Positions 26,037 to 34,778 of a stretch of 64,000 nucleotides of DNA are shown here, in pieces. The stretch is taken from NCBI RefSeq assembly GCF_000155975.1, contig NZ_GG730300.1, forward strand, positions 412,159 through 476,158, read 5' to 3'. Within the stretch, counting starts at the first letter, position 1. Every line of letters begins with the position of its first letter. The notes under the pieces are model-generated. The model did no database searches. It was not told the DNA's origin and was given only the letters and a program-made list of their open reading frames with translations. The translations under genes were made by a program, and so were the position numbers. The DNA comes from Citrobacter youngae ATCC 29220. GTDB lineage: Bacteria; Pseudomonadota; Gammaproteobacteria; Enterobacterales; Enterobacteriaceae.

Positions 26037-26080
26037 AATAGCCAGTTTAGTGATTAGATATCATTTCTGGCTATTTTATT
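26037..26080 (+). terminator. Terminator after the TIR gene
   Basis: AATAGCCAG at 26037-26045 pairs with CTGGCTATT at 26067-26075, followed by TTATT. The right arm lies inside the 3' end of the convergent Crp/Fnr-like gene, so the hairpin could serve both genes. The 21-base loop is long. Confidence 0.55.
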
Positions 26081-26803
26081 ATTCAATATTGCAGTTAGCC
26101 TCTCTAGATCTCGGATGTGCAGGCGGCGTTGCGAATCGTCCAGGATACCCGCCTGTCTTAATTCCTTGCTGAACCGCAATGCGGTTTCTGTCTCACATCC
26201 GGCAAATTCCGCCACTTCACGCCACGTCCAGTCATAGCCGGGAAAATAGCTCGTCAGATACCAGAGGCTACTCAGTACCCGGTGACGGGTGCGATAACGG
26301 GCTATCCAGGTCATGCGATGCTCCGAATCAGACAGACTTGCCACCACCTGATTTAACAGAAATTGGGCGAACTGCGGGTGATGACGCAGGAAATCGCTGT
26401 TGGAGTGAGGAATGACGTGGAACAGTGATGCTGTCTGCAAAACGCAAGCATGACAGTGGTAGAAGTCCGAACCAAATAACCCAAGATAGCCAAACCAGTC
26501 GCCCTGTTGACAGGCGCGGACCAGCATCTCTTTGCCGTTTTCCAGCGTGTGGTGTAAACCGACGACGCCATGGTTGAGATACCAAAAACCGCAGATGGGT
26601 TCTTCTTGTCGATATATTTTGCCGCCTGTTTCACGGGTAATAGGTCGTAGCAGGGCGTGGCGAGAGAAGTGGGCATAGTGGAAAGCGGCGTGATTGCGAA
26701 CCGGGGCTGTGAGAAACGGCATTTCTGCTGGCGGTGGTATGGCGGCCTGCTGAATCTGGGCTGGCGTAGAGATAGTGTGGAAGCTGACGTCTGAAATGAT
26801 CAT
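26054..26803 (-). CDS. Crp/Fnr-like transcription regulator
   Basis: The 249-aa protein has a cyclic-nucleotide-binding-like beta barrel (about 45-150: GGKIYRQEEPICGFWYLNHGVVGLHHTLENGKEMLVRACQ is split here as GGKIYRQEEPICGFWYLNHG and the following strand) and a C-terminal winged helix (about 190-235, with TWREVAEFAGCETETALRFS as the recognition part). No Fnr-type cysteine cluster is visible, so the ligand is unknown. ATG 26803 overlaps the stop of the upstream Ner-like gene as ATGA and has AGGTG near, so the two regulators are translated together. It may regulate the adjacent cargo or host genes; it is not directly next to the glycan genes. Confidence 0.75.
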   Translation of the reverse strand: MIISDVSFHTISTPAQIQQAAIPPPAEMPFLTAPVRNHAAFHYAHFSRHALLRPITRETGGKIYRQEEPICGFWYLNHGVVGLHHTLENGKEMLVRACQQGDWFGYLGLFGSDFYHCHACVLQTASLFHVIPHSNSDFLRHHPQFAQFLLNQVVASLSDSEHRMTWIARYRTRHRVLSSLWYLTSYFPGYDWTWREVAEFAGCETETALRFSKELRQAGILDDSQRRLHIRDLERLTAILNNKIARNDI

Positions 26804-27060
26804 AACCGACACCTGACGGGGAGCGGATTTTTCGGTTGCCGCAGCTCGCCTTCTTCCTCATAACGGCCAGGCCAGATTTCCGCAGGGTGAAGGTTGAGTG
26901 CGCGGGCAATCAGCCACTCGCCTTTCGGCCAGGGACGCGAAAGCGCATTCGCCAGGGTGGAGGAGGCCAGCCCCGCTTCCCGCGAGACCGCTGCCATACT
27001 GGTGCCGCGCTTGTGCAGGGCGGCGATGATGTCGGCTGGGTGCCAGTCTTGCTTAATCAT
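26800..27060 (-). CDS. Ner/Nlp-family (SfsB-like) DNA-binding regulator
   Basis: The 86-aa protein is a helix-turn-helix protein of the Mu Ner/Nlp group: WHPADIIAALHKRGTSMAAV, SREAGLASSTLANALSRPW and ALNLHPAEIWPGRY are characteristic. ATG 27060 has AGGTAACAGGA directly upstream. Phage Ner proteins repress early promoters; host Nlp homologues are poorly understood. It is translationally coupled to the Crp/Fnr-like gene and divergent from the XRE gene at 27164, with which it shares a 103-bp control region. Confidence 0.85.
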   Translation of the reverse strand: MIKQDWHPADIIAALHKRGTSMAAVSREAGLASSTLANALSRPWPKGEWLIARALNLHPAEIWPGRYEEEGELRQPKNPLPVRCRL

Positions 27061-27100
27061 TCCTGTTACCTCACAAACTTGCATGTTTAACAAATTATCC

Positions 27101-27156
27101 TGTTTTGGGATTATTTTGTAAATCACTGATATTCGATTTTGGGATAAAAATCGAGT
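27101..27156. promoter_or_regulatory. Operator-like palindrome between divergent Ner-like and XRE genes
   Basis: TCGATTTT at 27133-27140 pairs with AAAATCGA at 27147-27154 around a short GGGATA spacer, and TTTTGGGAT occurs twice (from 27103 and from 27137). The same TGGGAT core forms the arms of the palindrome upstream of the second XRE gene, so this is probably the binding site of one of these XRE proteins. Confidence 0.55.
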
Positions 27157-27163
27157 ATCACAA

Positions 27164-27400
27164 ATGTCATCTATTTATTCTGAACAGTATCAGCAGGTTA
27201 TAAGACTGTTGCGTTCGGCGAGACAGGATAGAGGCCTGACGCAAGCGCAACTTGCAAAAGCATTAGGCCGTCCGCAGTCATTTGTTGCCAAAGTTGAAAA
27301 TGGTGAGCGTCGTCTGGACATCATCGAATTTGCCCATATTGCTCATTTGCTATCTCTGGATCCTGCAGCCGTGCTGAAAACGGTTTTGCCTCAGAAGTGA
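27164..27400 (+). CDS. XRE-family helix-turn-helix regulator 1
   Basis: The 78-aa protein is a single HTH domain: RSARQDRGLTQAQLAKALGR and PQSFVAKVENGERRLDIIEF are a textbook HTH_3. It is a close paralogue of the 74-aa protein encoded 108 bp downstream, sharing the segment SF(V/I)AKVENGERRLDI. The start is directly preceded by a palindrome that probably allows autoregulation. Its target outside this intergenic region is unknown. It resembles antitoxin or immunity-type repressors in size, but no toxin partner is visible. Confidence 0.85.
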   Translation: MSSIYSEQYQQVIRLLRSARQDRGLTQAQLAKALGRPQSFVAKVENGERRLDIIEFAHIAHLLSLDPAAVLKTVLPQK

Positions 27401-27434
27401 CGTTTTCTAAGATCATTGTTGTTGGATTTGATAG

Positions 27435-27459
27435 TAAATATCCCACTTTGGGATATTTA
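27435..27459. promoter_or_regulatory. Perfect palindromic operator upstream of XRE regulator 2
   Basis: TAAATATCCCA at 27435-27445 and TGGGATATTTA at 27449-27459 are perfect 11-bp inverted arms with a three-base spacer, 48 bp before the second XRE start. The core resembles TATCC-N-GGATA operators of HipB-like regulators. Confidence 0.7.
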
Positions 27460-27507
27460 GATGGTGACATGATAGTCGGGCCTTAACTTATTGTTGAGGC
27501 TGACGAA

Positions 27508-27732
27508 ATGACTTCTGTCTACTCCATTGAATACCAGATGGTTATAAAGGCATTACGTGAAGCGCGGGTTGCTGGCCACATCACCCAAGATGAGCTAGGT
27601 AAGGCGCTGGGAAGGCCACAATCTTTCATTGCAAAAGTAGAAAACGGAGAGCGGCGGTTAGATATCGTCGAGTTTGTTCATCTATGCCGATTAGTTGGTA
27701 TTGATCCTGTCAGCATCATTAATAAGCTATAG
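27508..27732 (+). CDS. XRE-family helix-turn-helix regulator 2
   Basis: The 74-aa single-domain HTH protein (KALREARVAGHITQDELGKA, then PQSFIAKVENGERRLDIVEF) is a diverged tandem duplicate of the preceding XRE protein. GAGG lies upstream of the ATG. A perfect palindrome in the intergenic region suggests repression of its own promoter or cross-regulation with the first copy. It is followed 132 bp later by the 429-aa hypothetical gene, which it may control. Confidence 0.85.
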   Translation: MTSVYSIEYQMVIKALREARVAGHITQDELGKALGRPQSFIAKVENGERRLDIVEFVHLCRLVGIDPVSIINKL

Positions 27733-27864
27733 TACTAATATTCACTTCGAGAACATGAGGTTACTAAGTGAAGGATGTTCACAATATAGCCCTCAAAAAG
27801 TGATTTCGTTCAATCTATTATCCGTTAGATTCTTTGATAATGTTTCCCGCAAAGGGAGAATGCC

Positions 27865-29154
27865 ATGTCAGAGAGCCTGCAATCTAACGCAACTCAAACG
27901 TTACCTGACGACAGGGAAGAACTTTATCATCTTGTCTGGCGCGAGCCAGCGGAGCGTATTGCTGTCCTCTACGGTATAAACACAGAATATCTGGGCAAGC
28001 GGTGCAGCGAGTTACGGATCCCCAGACCACTTGCTGGCTACTGGAAAGCGCTGGCAAAAGGAGCCGCGCCAGCTATACCACCCCTGTCCGTGTTGGAAAA
28101 ACGTAAAGGTAAGAAGATTCCGGAGAAAGCACGCGTTGCCGTTCCATCTTCTGCACCATCCTCACTCCAGCCAATAAAACCCAAACTTCGCAAGCAGCCT
28201 TCAATTACCGGAAATGGCTATGGTCTGATTAACGATCTCAAAAACTATCTTCCTGGTTCTACCGTCACCAGAGACGGTTACTACAAGCCCACGAAAAAGA
28301 AACTCCTGGATCTCAATGTTTCGGACACGGGGTTCGAAAGTGCAATAGATTTCCTTAGCCGGTTCTTTGATGCGCTGGGGAAACAGGGCTATCGGGTCAC
28401 ACTGGATGTTCCGGGAGAAAGGCTTTCTCGTGCGGAAATTGATATCAAGGAAGAGCCAAAAGGAGAAGGGTATCGCTGGGACAGTTTATGGCGACCTTAC
28501 ACGCCAAGTGTCATCTGCGTCGACGATATGCATTTTGCGTTCAACCTTGCTGAAATGACGGAATATGTACCAGCGAAGGAAGTAAAGGGACGTTATGTGA
28601 GAGATGAGCAGATGGGGCGCTGGATGCGTGGCAAAAATACAGGACCATTTTTTCATGTTTCTAAGCATACCCTGCCTACCGGACGATTCCTTTTACAACT
28701 CTATTCGCCTTATGAGTCAGCTGACTGGCGAGTGCAGTTCCGACAGACAAAACAGTGTGGTTTGATAAGCCAGATCCCAAAGATGATTTCGGCATTACAG
28801 GAAGTTATTCCGCTTATTTCAAAGCAGTTAGAAGACGCCAGAATCAAAGCCGAAGAATGGCGTATCCAGTGGGAGCGTGATCAAGCCATCTATCTGGAAA
28901 AAGAACGGATACGTCGGGAAGAAGAAGCGCACAAAGCCAGCATTACCGAACTGAACGCGATTATGGCCCAGTGGGCTGAAGACAAACGTACGGAACAGTT
29001 TTTCCGCGAAGCTGAGCTGGATGCAGCTGGTCTTGATGAACAACAGAGGGTACGGGTTATGGAACGACTACAACTGGCCCAACAGTTTTTGTCGGAGGAC
29101 ACGGCGGTTGAGCGGTTATTGAAGTGGAAAACTCCGCAGGATAGACTGAAATGA
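27865..29154 (+). CDS. Hypothetical 429-aa protein with C-terminal coiled coil
   Basis: I do not recognise this family. The N-terminus (REELYHLVWREPAERIAVLYG, GKRCSELRIPRPLAGYW) looks like a small helix-turn-helix-like domain. A lysine/proline-rich linker follows (about 75-120), then a mixed alpha/beta domain (about 150-310, with FHVSKHTLPTGRFLLQLYSP), and a charged helical region (about 315-425, EEWRIQWERDQAIYLEKERI) likely forms a coiled coil. ATG 27865 has GGGAG upstream. It is the last gene of the XRE cluster and probably regulated by it. A role in DNA binding is conceivable from the N-terminus but not shown. Confidence 0.7.
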   Translation: MSESLQSNATQTLPDDREELYHLVWREPAERIAVLYGINTEYLGKRCSELRIPRPLAGYWKALAKGAAPAIPPLSVLEKRKGKKIPEKARVAVPSSAPSSLQPIKPKLRKQPSITGNGYGLINDLKNYLPGSTVTRDGYYKPTKKKLLDLNVSDTGFESAIDFLSRFFDALGKQGYRVTLDVPGERLSRAEIDIKEEPKGEGYRWDSLWRPYTPSVICVDDMHFAFNLAEMTEYVPAKEVKGRYVRDEQMGRWMRGKNTGPFFHVSKHTLPTGRFLLQLYSPYESADWRVQFRQTKQCGLISQIPKMISALQEVIPLISKQLEDARIKAEEWRIQWERDQAIYLEKERIRREEEAHKASITELNAIMAQWAEDKRTEQFFREAELDAAGLDEQQRVRVMERLQLAQQFLSEDTAVERLLKWKTPQDRLK

Positions 29155-29166
29155 AGTTGGGCAAAC

Positions 29167-29192
29167 TAGGTCAGTAAAGAAATACTGACCTA
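29167..29192. terminator. Hairpin between convergent hypothetical genes
   Basis: TAGGTCAGTA at 29167-29176 pairs perfectly with TACTGACCTA at 29183-29192 around a six-base loop. No T run follows on either strand, so it may be a weak terminator or another kind of site. It lies between two genes transcribed toward each other. Confidence 0.45.
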
Positions 29193-29209
29193 CTGTGACA
29201 TGGATGCAT

Positions 29210-30346
29210 TTAAAATGTTACATACGTGTTTCTTGAAACAAGTGAGCCATCATTGTGCTCTACAATTAAATTCCCATTGCTAATGTTATAGCCATTATAT
29301 GTTAACTCTTTAGCGTTAAATATTTTCCGATTTAATGGGATTGAAGCATAAGGGTTATGGTATATGTGTAATCCATCAATATGTTTTTCTTTATGTTGGG
29401 TTGAATCACAAAAATACATATCACAACCAACTATATGATTTCCTGATGGATGTCTGAATGTCAAGAGCATATCTTGATTATCGAACTCTTTTAAAGTTTT
29501 CCCGATTTTTTCAATGCCCATATCTGAAAGTTTATTAAACTCCTTCATGGTGAATTGGCGGTACTTAGTTGCTCTGACCTTGCAGGGGATTTTGGCTTCT
29601 ATTATAGCCTTGCTGAACATACCGACAGTTGAGAAAATTATAGCACTAATTTCTTTATAACTATCATTTGTGAATATTCCAAGATCAATAATATTACCTG
29701 CCTTTGTAATTATTGATGGTATTTTTTTTACTGTTCCATCAGGGAGTGTATCAATACCGAATAAGACCCTATTTATTGCTCTGTTATTTTGTCCCGATGA
29801 TAGTAGATTGTCAAAAGGTGCTATTGCAAGAATAAACGGATTTCCCATAACATGTGGCAGTTTTGAATAAGGATATTTTTTATTCCCGTTATCGATAAAT
29901 AGACTCTTCTTATCCCTTATCTTTCCAATAAGCCTGATAGATGAGTTGTCCATGAACTCATCAATTTCAGTCTGTGCGGCTTCTTGAAGTGAATCGGGTA
30001 AGTAATATTTTTCTTTTTCATTGTTTATATTATTTGATGTTACTGCTTCGACATTCACATGCTCACCGGATGGGTGAATAAGATGGAAGTCTGGAGATTC
30101 GTAACTATAATCAATGTTAAAACCCATGTCGATAAACGCTTTGTTAAGGTATAACTCCCAAAAGCTTGAGTTAAATGTGGTCTGGAATTCTTTAATAAAT
30201 TTATCTCCCTCTCCTCGTCGCTCTAAAATTCCTTTTCCCCAACTATTAATAGTCTTTATTGTCGGGTGATATACAGGTTCAGCCATGATCTGTTTGATAA
30301 GTGGGTGTAAACGTTCGTCAGCCACTTGGGGTATGAATAAATCCAT
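29210..30346 (-). CDS. Hypothetical protein, possible PD-(D/E)XK-like fold
   Basis: The 378-aa protein is encoded in AT-rich DNA that contrasts with its neighbours, which suggests recent acquisition. The region about 55-105 reads FQTTFNSSFWELYLNKAFID, then a helix-turn, then SPDFHLIHPSGEHVNVEAVT. The order (glutamate in an alpha helix, D in a beta hairpin, E two residues before the end of the next strand) resembles the PD-(D/E)XK nuclease core, but the usual Lys after the E-x pair is not present (EAV). The rest has no motif that I recognise. ATG 30346 has AGGA eight bases upstream. It could be a defence nuclease or an inactive relative; the assignment is tentative. Confidence 0.55.
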   Translation of the reverse strand: MDLFIPQVADERLHPLIKQIMAEPVYHPTIKTINSWGKGILERRGEGDKFIKEFQTTFNSSFWELYLNKAFIDMGFNIDYSYESPDFHLIHPSGEHVNVEAVTSNNINNEKEKYYLPDSLQEAAQTEIDEFMDNSSIRLIGKIRDKKSLFIDNGNKKYPYSKLPHVMGNPFILAIAPFDNLLSSGQNNRAINRVLFGIDTLPDGTVKKIPSIITKAGNIIDLGIFTNDSYKEISAIIFSTVGMFSKAIIEAKIPCKVRATKYRQFTMKEFNKLSDMGIEKIGKTLKEFDNQDMLLTFRHPSGNHIVGCDMYFCDSTQHKEKHIDGLHIYHNPYASIPLNRKIFNAKELTYNGYNISNGNLIVEHNDGSLVSRNTYVTF

Positions 30347-30409
30347 CGTATGGTCCTAATCATAAATCAGCAATCACTATTATAAATTAGAATTACGATA
30401 ACATTCATC

Positions 30410-33052
30410 CTATAAATTTTGTGCCATCCTCATCGCCGCCTCCAACTCACTACACCCAAATTTCCTCATAATCCGCATTCGCTCTGCCTTTTCATGTTTC
30501 TCCGTCATCCCCAACGCCAGCCACAGGGCAGGGGAGACCACGCGAAACAGCGCTTCGACGCGCGGTGAAAGCACCACGCCTTCGGTATATTTCCCCGGCG
30601 CTTTGGTGGGGCTGAGCAGGAGCTGGCGCTGTTCCGGCGTCAGGGATTTAAAGCGGCTAACCTGCTCCACCTCCTCGGGTGGCATCACCAGTAGCTCCCA
30701 CCATTCAATCATATTGAGCAGTTTTTTCGCATCGTCCGGGAAGTCGCTCAGATTCTGCGTTGCCAGCCAAAGCCAGATGCCCAGCTTGCGCCACATCTTC
30801 GAACCCTTGGTCAGAAACCGCGCCAGCAGCGGGTTAACGGTGATGATATGCGCTTCGTCGGTGATATTAACGATGGGCCGCGCCAGATGCTGATCGCGTT
30901 CGCCAAGATTGTTGATATGGTTAATCAGCGAAATATAGGCGATCGCCAGTTGGGCTTCGTACCCTTCGCGGGCAAACATCGCCAGATCCACCAGGGTGAT
31001 ATCCGCCTCCGGCCACGCCTCACCCTCGCGATTGAACAATTCCCCTTCAAACCCGGAGCAGAACATATTCATCGCTTCGCCCATCTCCCACAGTCGGTTA
31101 CGGCGGGATTCTGGTAGCGCAGCATCCTGTGCCAGCGTGAACAGGGCATCGCGGATATCCTGCGTCAGCGTCTGGCGTTGTTCGCGGGCGGTGAGCTGGG
31201 CTGCGAGCAGAATCGCTTCGCGAATTAATGCCCGATCGGAGCGTGTCAGGCGGGCGTCCTCTTTTAGCTCGCCGCCAGTGATCATTAGTCGAGCCGTGAT
31301 CTCCATCTCACCCAGCAGATCTCGCTGTTCGTTGTCGGTCTCTTCGGGGTCGTCGTCGTCTGGTTCTGGCAAAATCACGTCGCTTTCTGCGAGTTTCCAG
31401 GCATCAGCAAACAGCGGCAGCGTGATACCGGAGCCGGGTTTCAGGCTGATTTTATTCACCGTCAGGCCGTGCTCGCGGGCGTAATCGGCCATCAACCCGA
31501 AGGAATTGCCCGCCTCGACGATAAACAGACGTGGGCGATGCAGCGCCATCAGTTGCGCGATTTTGGCGTTCAGGGTGGCGGATTTACCTGCGCCGGTTGG
31601 GCCGAGCAGCAGCAGGTGGCCGTTCTGGGCGCGGTCCTCGCGGTTGAGCGGGTCCCAGCACAGCATTCCGCCGCCCCGGTTGAAGTAGCTGACGCCCGGA
31701 TGCCCGGTGCCGCTTTCGCGGCCAAACAGCGGCAGCAGGTTGGCGAGATGCTGTACAAAGCTGAAGCGGGTGTAGAGCTGGCGCTTGTCCCGCGCCGGGT
31801 CGAAGCACATCGGCAGCCAGCGCAGCCACGAACTGAGCGGGGCGAGTTCGTCATTCTCCTGTACTGGAACCATACCCGCATTCAGCAGCAGGCTGTTCAG
31901 GTTGCGCACGCGTCGGGTCAGTTCGCCGTTATCCGGGGCAGAAAGATAAAACGCCAGTGCGCTGCGGTAGAGCTTGTGGCCGTCCTTCAGCCAGTGGCGC
32001 ACCTCCTGACAGTCTTTTTTGGTGTACTCCGATTCGACGTTCTCGCCGATGGCGCGGTCGCTGAGGCGACTTAAATGTTCTTCCAGCCGGTCCTGCGGCC
32101 AGACGACGATGGTCAGCGCCATAATCACCCCTTCCGGCAGCAGGTCGAACAGCGCGTTAATGCCGTCGCCGCGTGCGGATTCTCCGGTCATATGGCCGAC
32201 TGTGGGCGGTTTGCGCAGTCTGTCCAGCACGATGACCTTATGCGGGCGCTGGTCGAACAGCCATGCCCCTTGCGCGGCCTGCGAGCGGGGTTCGCTGCAC
32301 AGCAGGCTCTCGGCAAAGTCGTGCAGCTCTGGTGTGTCATCCTGCTGTGCCATCTGTTGCCAGAACTGCCGGGGTGAATCGGCCATCTGCGGGGCGGGAT
32401 TAAACCAACGCAGCAGCCAGTGGCGAATGGCCTCACATTCCAGTCTGTGGACGTGAATACCCGCGCCTGCCAGCGCGGAAACCATTCGCTCGCAAACGGT
32501 GTTCAGCGCCTCCTCCGGGGAATCTTCCAGCGGATCGCGGGATTTATTGGGTAGCCAGCGGTAGACCACCATCCGGGTGTGGCGCTGCTGAGCACGCCAG
32601 CGGGTATGACTGACGGCATCGTCCAGGAAGTAGCCTTCCGGGCGGGAAACCGCGTGCAGGTGGCGCTCCATCTCGTTCAGCCATGCGTGGGTAAAATCAG
32701 AGTTCTTCGCTTCCGGTACGGCGTAGTCATGCAGTGCGGCCAGCCAGCTTGCGGTGTCGTCCTCATCCTGGCAGTAAAACTGCACCACCCACGGCTGGCG
32801 GTCGTATTCCGTGAAGCTGTCCTGGATCGCGTCTTTCAGGATATCGCGTAATTCTTCCAGCCGTGCTGGAGAGCGGCCTTCGGTGCCAAACGGCGTGATG
32901 TCATACACCGCGCCAACCGAGCGCCCGTCATCCAGCAGCAGCGTTTTGCTTTTCGGCTGGTACTCCACCCACGGCAGAAAATCGACGAACGACGTGCCTT
33001 TCTGGTACAGACTGTCCACCGTCTGTTCGGTCAGGGTGCCGCTGCGCATCAT
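30410..33052 (-). CDS. traC: TraC/VirB4-like conjugative transfer ATPase (PFL_4706/TIGR03744-type)
   Basis: The 880-aa protein powers pilus assembly and DNA transfer. The C-terminal half has the VirB4-type Walker A LLLGPTGAGKSATLN, and a Walker B-like IVNITDEAHIITVNPLLARF. The motif KLGIWLWLATQNLSDFPDD is the conserved Q-loop region of this ATPase family. The N-terminal half (about 1-400) is the helical assembly domain. The start among GTG 33055, ATG 33052 and ATG 33049 is unclear; 33052 overlaps the TGA of the TraV-like gene. It is the last gene of the lipoprotein-TraB-TraK block in the direction of transcription. Confidence 0.9.
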   Translation of the reverse strand: MMRSGTLTEQTVDSLYQKGTSFVDFLPWVEYQPKSKTLLLDDGRSVGAVYDITPFGTEGRSPARLEELRDILKDAIQDSFTEYDRQPWVVQFYCQDEDDTASWLAALHDYAVPEAKNSDFTHAWLNEMERHLHAVSRPEGYFLDDAVSHTRWRAQQRHTRMVVYRWLPNKSRDPLEDSPEEALNTVCERMVSALAGAGIHVHRLECEAIRHWLLRWFNPAPQMADSPRQFWQQMAQQDDTPELHDFAESLLCSEPRSQAAQGAWLFDQRPHKVIVLDRLRKPPTVGHMTGESARGDGINALFDLLPEGVIMALTIVVWPQDRLEEHLSRLSDRAIGENVESEYTKKDCQEVRHWLKDGHKLYRSALAFYLSAPDNGELTRRVRNLNSLLLNAGMVPVQENDELAPLSSWLRWLPMCFDPARDKRQLYTRFSFVQHLANLLPLFGRESGTGHPGVSYFNRGGGMLCWDPLNREDRAQNGHLLLLGPTGAGKSATLNAKIAQLMALHRPRLFIVEAGNSFGLMADYAREHGLTVNKISLKPGSGITLPLFADAWKLAESDVILPEPDDDDPEETDNEQRDLLGEMEITARLMITGGELKEDARLTRSDRALIREAILLAAQLTAREQRQTLTQDIRDALFTLAQDAALPESRRNRLWEMGEAMNMFCSGFEGELFNREGEAWPEADITLVDLAMFAREGYEAQLAIAYISLINHINNLGERDQHLARPIVNITDEAHIITVNPLLARFLTKGSKMWRKLGIWLWLATQNLSDFPDDAKKLLNMIEWWELLVMPPEEVEQVSRFKSLTPEQRQLLLSPTKAPGKYTEGVVLSPRVEALFRVVSPALWLALGMTEKHEKAERMRIMRKFGCSELEAAMRMAQNL

Positions 33053-33441
33053 CACAGCGGATCGGTCCGCTCGCCGGGCAGGGCGTACTGCACCCGGTTG
33101 TAGAAGGGGAAGACGGTGGTATAGCCCGGCACCGGGACGCCTTCACTACCTGCCAGATGGGGAAAGATATACATCTCCAGATCCGGATTTGGCAGTCGCT
33201 GGAACAGCGCCTTCGTCGAATTACCATCGCTGCGTGTGGCCTGCTGCTGTTGCGCGTTCAGCGTGGCATCATCCAGTGGGCGACGCAGGATCGATCTCGC
33301 GTCGTACAGCGCCTGCGCATCGTTATTCTGTCTGCCCCAGATATTCAGCATGGTGGTGTTTTCATCCACCGGCAGCAGCGTTTTCTGGTCGGTGCTACAG
33401 GCGGTCAGCAGCAGCGATAACAGCAAAATCAGGATACGCAT
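33052..33441 (-). CDS. TraV-like lipoprotein (TIGR03751-type)
   Basis: The 129-aa protein has a lipoprotein signal peptide ending in the lipobox LLTAC, followed by STDQKTLLP. It occupies the position of the outer-membrane core lipoprotein (TraV/VirB7-like) of the GI-type secretion channel. It overlaps the stop of the upstream TraB-like gene by one base and the TraC start by three bases. C-terminal VPVPGYTTVFPFYNRVQYAL is typical of the ICE family. Confidence 0.82.
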   Translation of the reverse strand: MRILILLLSLLLTACSTDQKTLLPVDENTTMLNIWGRQNNDAQALYDARSILRRPLDDATLNAQQQQATRSDGNSTKALFQRLPNPDLEMYIFPHLAGSEGVPVPGYTTVFPFYNRVQYALPGERTDPL

Positions 33442-34778
33442 CAGTCCAGATCTCCAGTTCGATCGCCTGCTGTGCGGTAGTTAACCCGTCGTCCGTCAGG
33501 CTCGTAGTCGATGGCGAGCTGGCGAGTGATATGGATGGCAACGGCCTGGCCTGGCGGCACGTAGATGGCGTCGAACATCTGGCCGTAGCGCTGCTTAAAC
33601 CAGTCGGCGCTCTCTTTCAGGCCACCGCCCAGTGCCTGGCCGAGTACGTACTGCCCACTGTCGCCTGTCAGTGCGGTGGTGACGGAACCATCTTCCACGG
33701 TGGAGGTGGTCTGGTTGTTTGCCAACGTTTGCGCGGCAGCGGACGAACCGGCCAGCAGGAACTGCGAGCCGATATATTCGGTGGCGTTGGATTTCCGTTC
33801 ACCGGGAATGCAGGGCAGGCCGTGAGGATCGGACAGCCAGCCGATATTGCCTTCCGTTCCGCTTCCTGTTTTATCGCCTTCGGAAGGTAGCGTACGTACT
33901 GTGCCGTCGCGAAAGACAAAGGTGATTGAGGTTAAGCTGCCGCGCACGCAGGAGAGCGTCCAGTCGCCGGTGGCGTTGCCGGAGATCACTGCACTTTCAA
34001 TGTCGGGTAACTCGATACCGTTGGCGGTAAGGTTATCGCGGCCAATCAGCACTTTGAACGGGTAAGGGTCGGTGACGCTGCCGTTGAGCGGAATGCGGCC
34101 CAGCAACGCGGTCATCGCCACCGAGCCGATTAAGGTGCTGTTCTGCGGCAGGGTGTAGACCGGTTTGACGGCGGCTGGCGGTGGTGTTTCAGGTTGTGGC
34201 GCGGTGTTCTGCATCGTGGAGGGAAAGGCCAGCCCAGGTTGCAGTGGACGACCGTTTTTATCGGTTGGCAGGGCGTCGGCGGGGGCTATCCAGCGCAGTG
34301 GTTCGCCGGAGGTCGTTTCCGGTTCATCAATCCCCAGCCCGGCCAGCGAGTCGTCCGTTGTTCTGTTGCCCTTAAGCTGTTGGATCTTCGTCTGTAACGA
34401 ACTGAGTAATTCGTTTTGCTGCTGTGAAACGCTGGTTTGCTGGCGGTTAATGGCTTCGTTGATACGGCTGTCGGTATTCTGCTCGCGTTCACGCAGGCGC
34501 TGATTTTCCTGCACCAGTGCGGCGTTGCTGGCTTTCACCGTCTCCAGCTCCTTACGCCAGAGCTTCATCTGGCCGACCAGCGTGGCGACGGTATCGGAGG
34601 GCGTGTCGCCCTCAATCCCCAGCGCTTTCAGCTCGTCGTGACTGAGGGACGTTGCAGGCGCAGAGGATTTTGATGGGGTAGCTTTGCGATCCTGACAGGC
34701 ATGAAACAGCAGGACGCAGCCCGCCAGCAGGATGAGCGGCGTCAGAACCCGCAGCAGGATATTCGCCTGGAGCTTCAT
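33441..34778 (-). CDS. traB: TraB/VirB10-like channel protein (TIGR03752/PFL_4705-type)
   Basis: The 445-aa protein has an N-terminal membrane anchor (LLRVLTPLILLAGCVLLF), a long coiled coil (about 60-140, MKLWRKELETVKASNAALVQ), a proline-rich periplasmic linker (about 185-220) and a C-terminal VirB10-like domain (about 220-440) with ARIP-type strands and AGSSAAAQTLANNQT. It should span from inner to outer membrane in the secretion core complex. Start ATG 34778 overlaps the TraK-like gene by four bases. Confidence 0.84.
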   Translation of the reverse strand: MKLQANILLRVLTPLILLAGCVLLFHACQDRKATPSKSSAPATSLSHDELKALGIEGDTPSDTVATLVGQMKLWRKELETVKASNAALVQENQRLREREQNTDSRINEAINRQQTSVSQQQNELLSSLQTKIQQLKGNRTTDDSLAGLGIDEPETTSGEPLRWIAPADALPTDKNGRPLQPGLAFPSTMQNTAPQPETPPPAAVKPVYTLPQNSTLIGSVAMTALLGRIPLNGSVTDPYPFKVLIGRDNLTANGIELPDIESAVISGNATGDWTLSCVRGSLTSITFVFRDGTVRTLPSEGDKTGSGTEGNIGWLSDPHGLPCIPGERKSNATEYIGSQFLLAGSSAAAQTLANNQTTSTVEDGSVTTALTGDSGQYVLGQALGGGLKESADWFKQRYGQMFDAIYVPPGQAVAIHITRQLAIDYEPDGRRVNYRTAGDRTGDLD

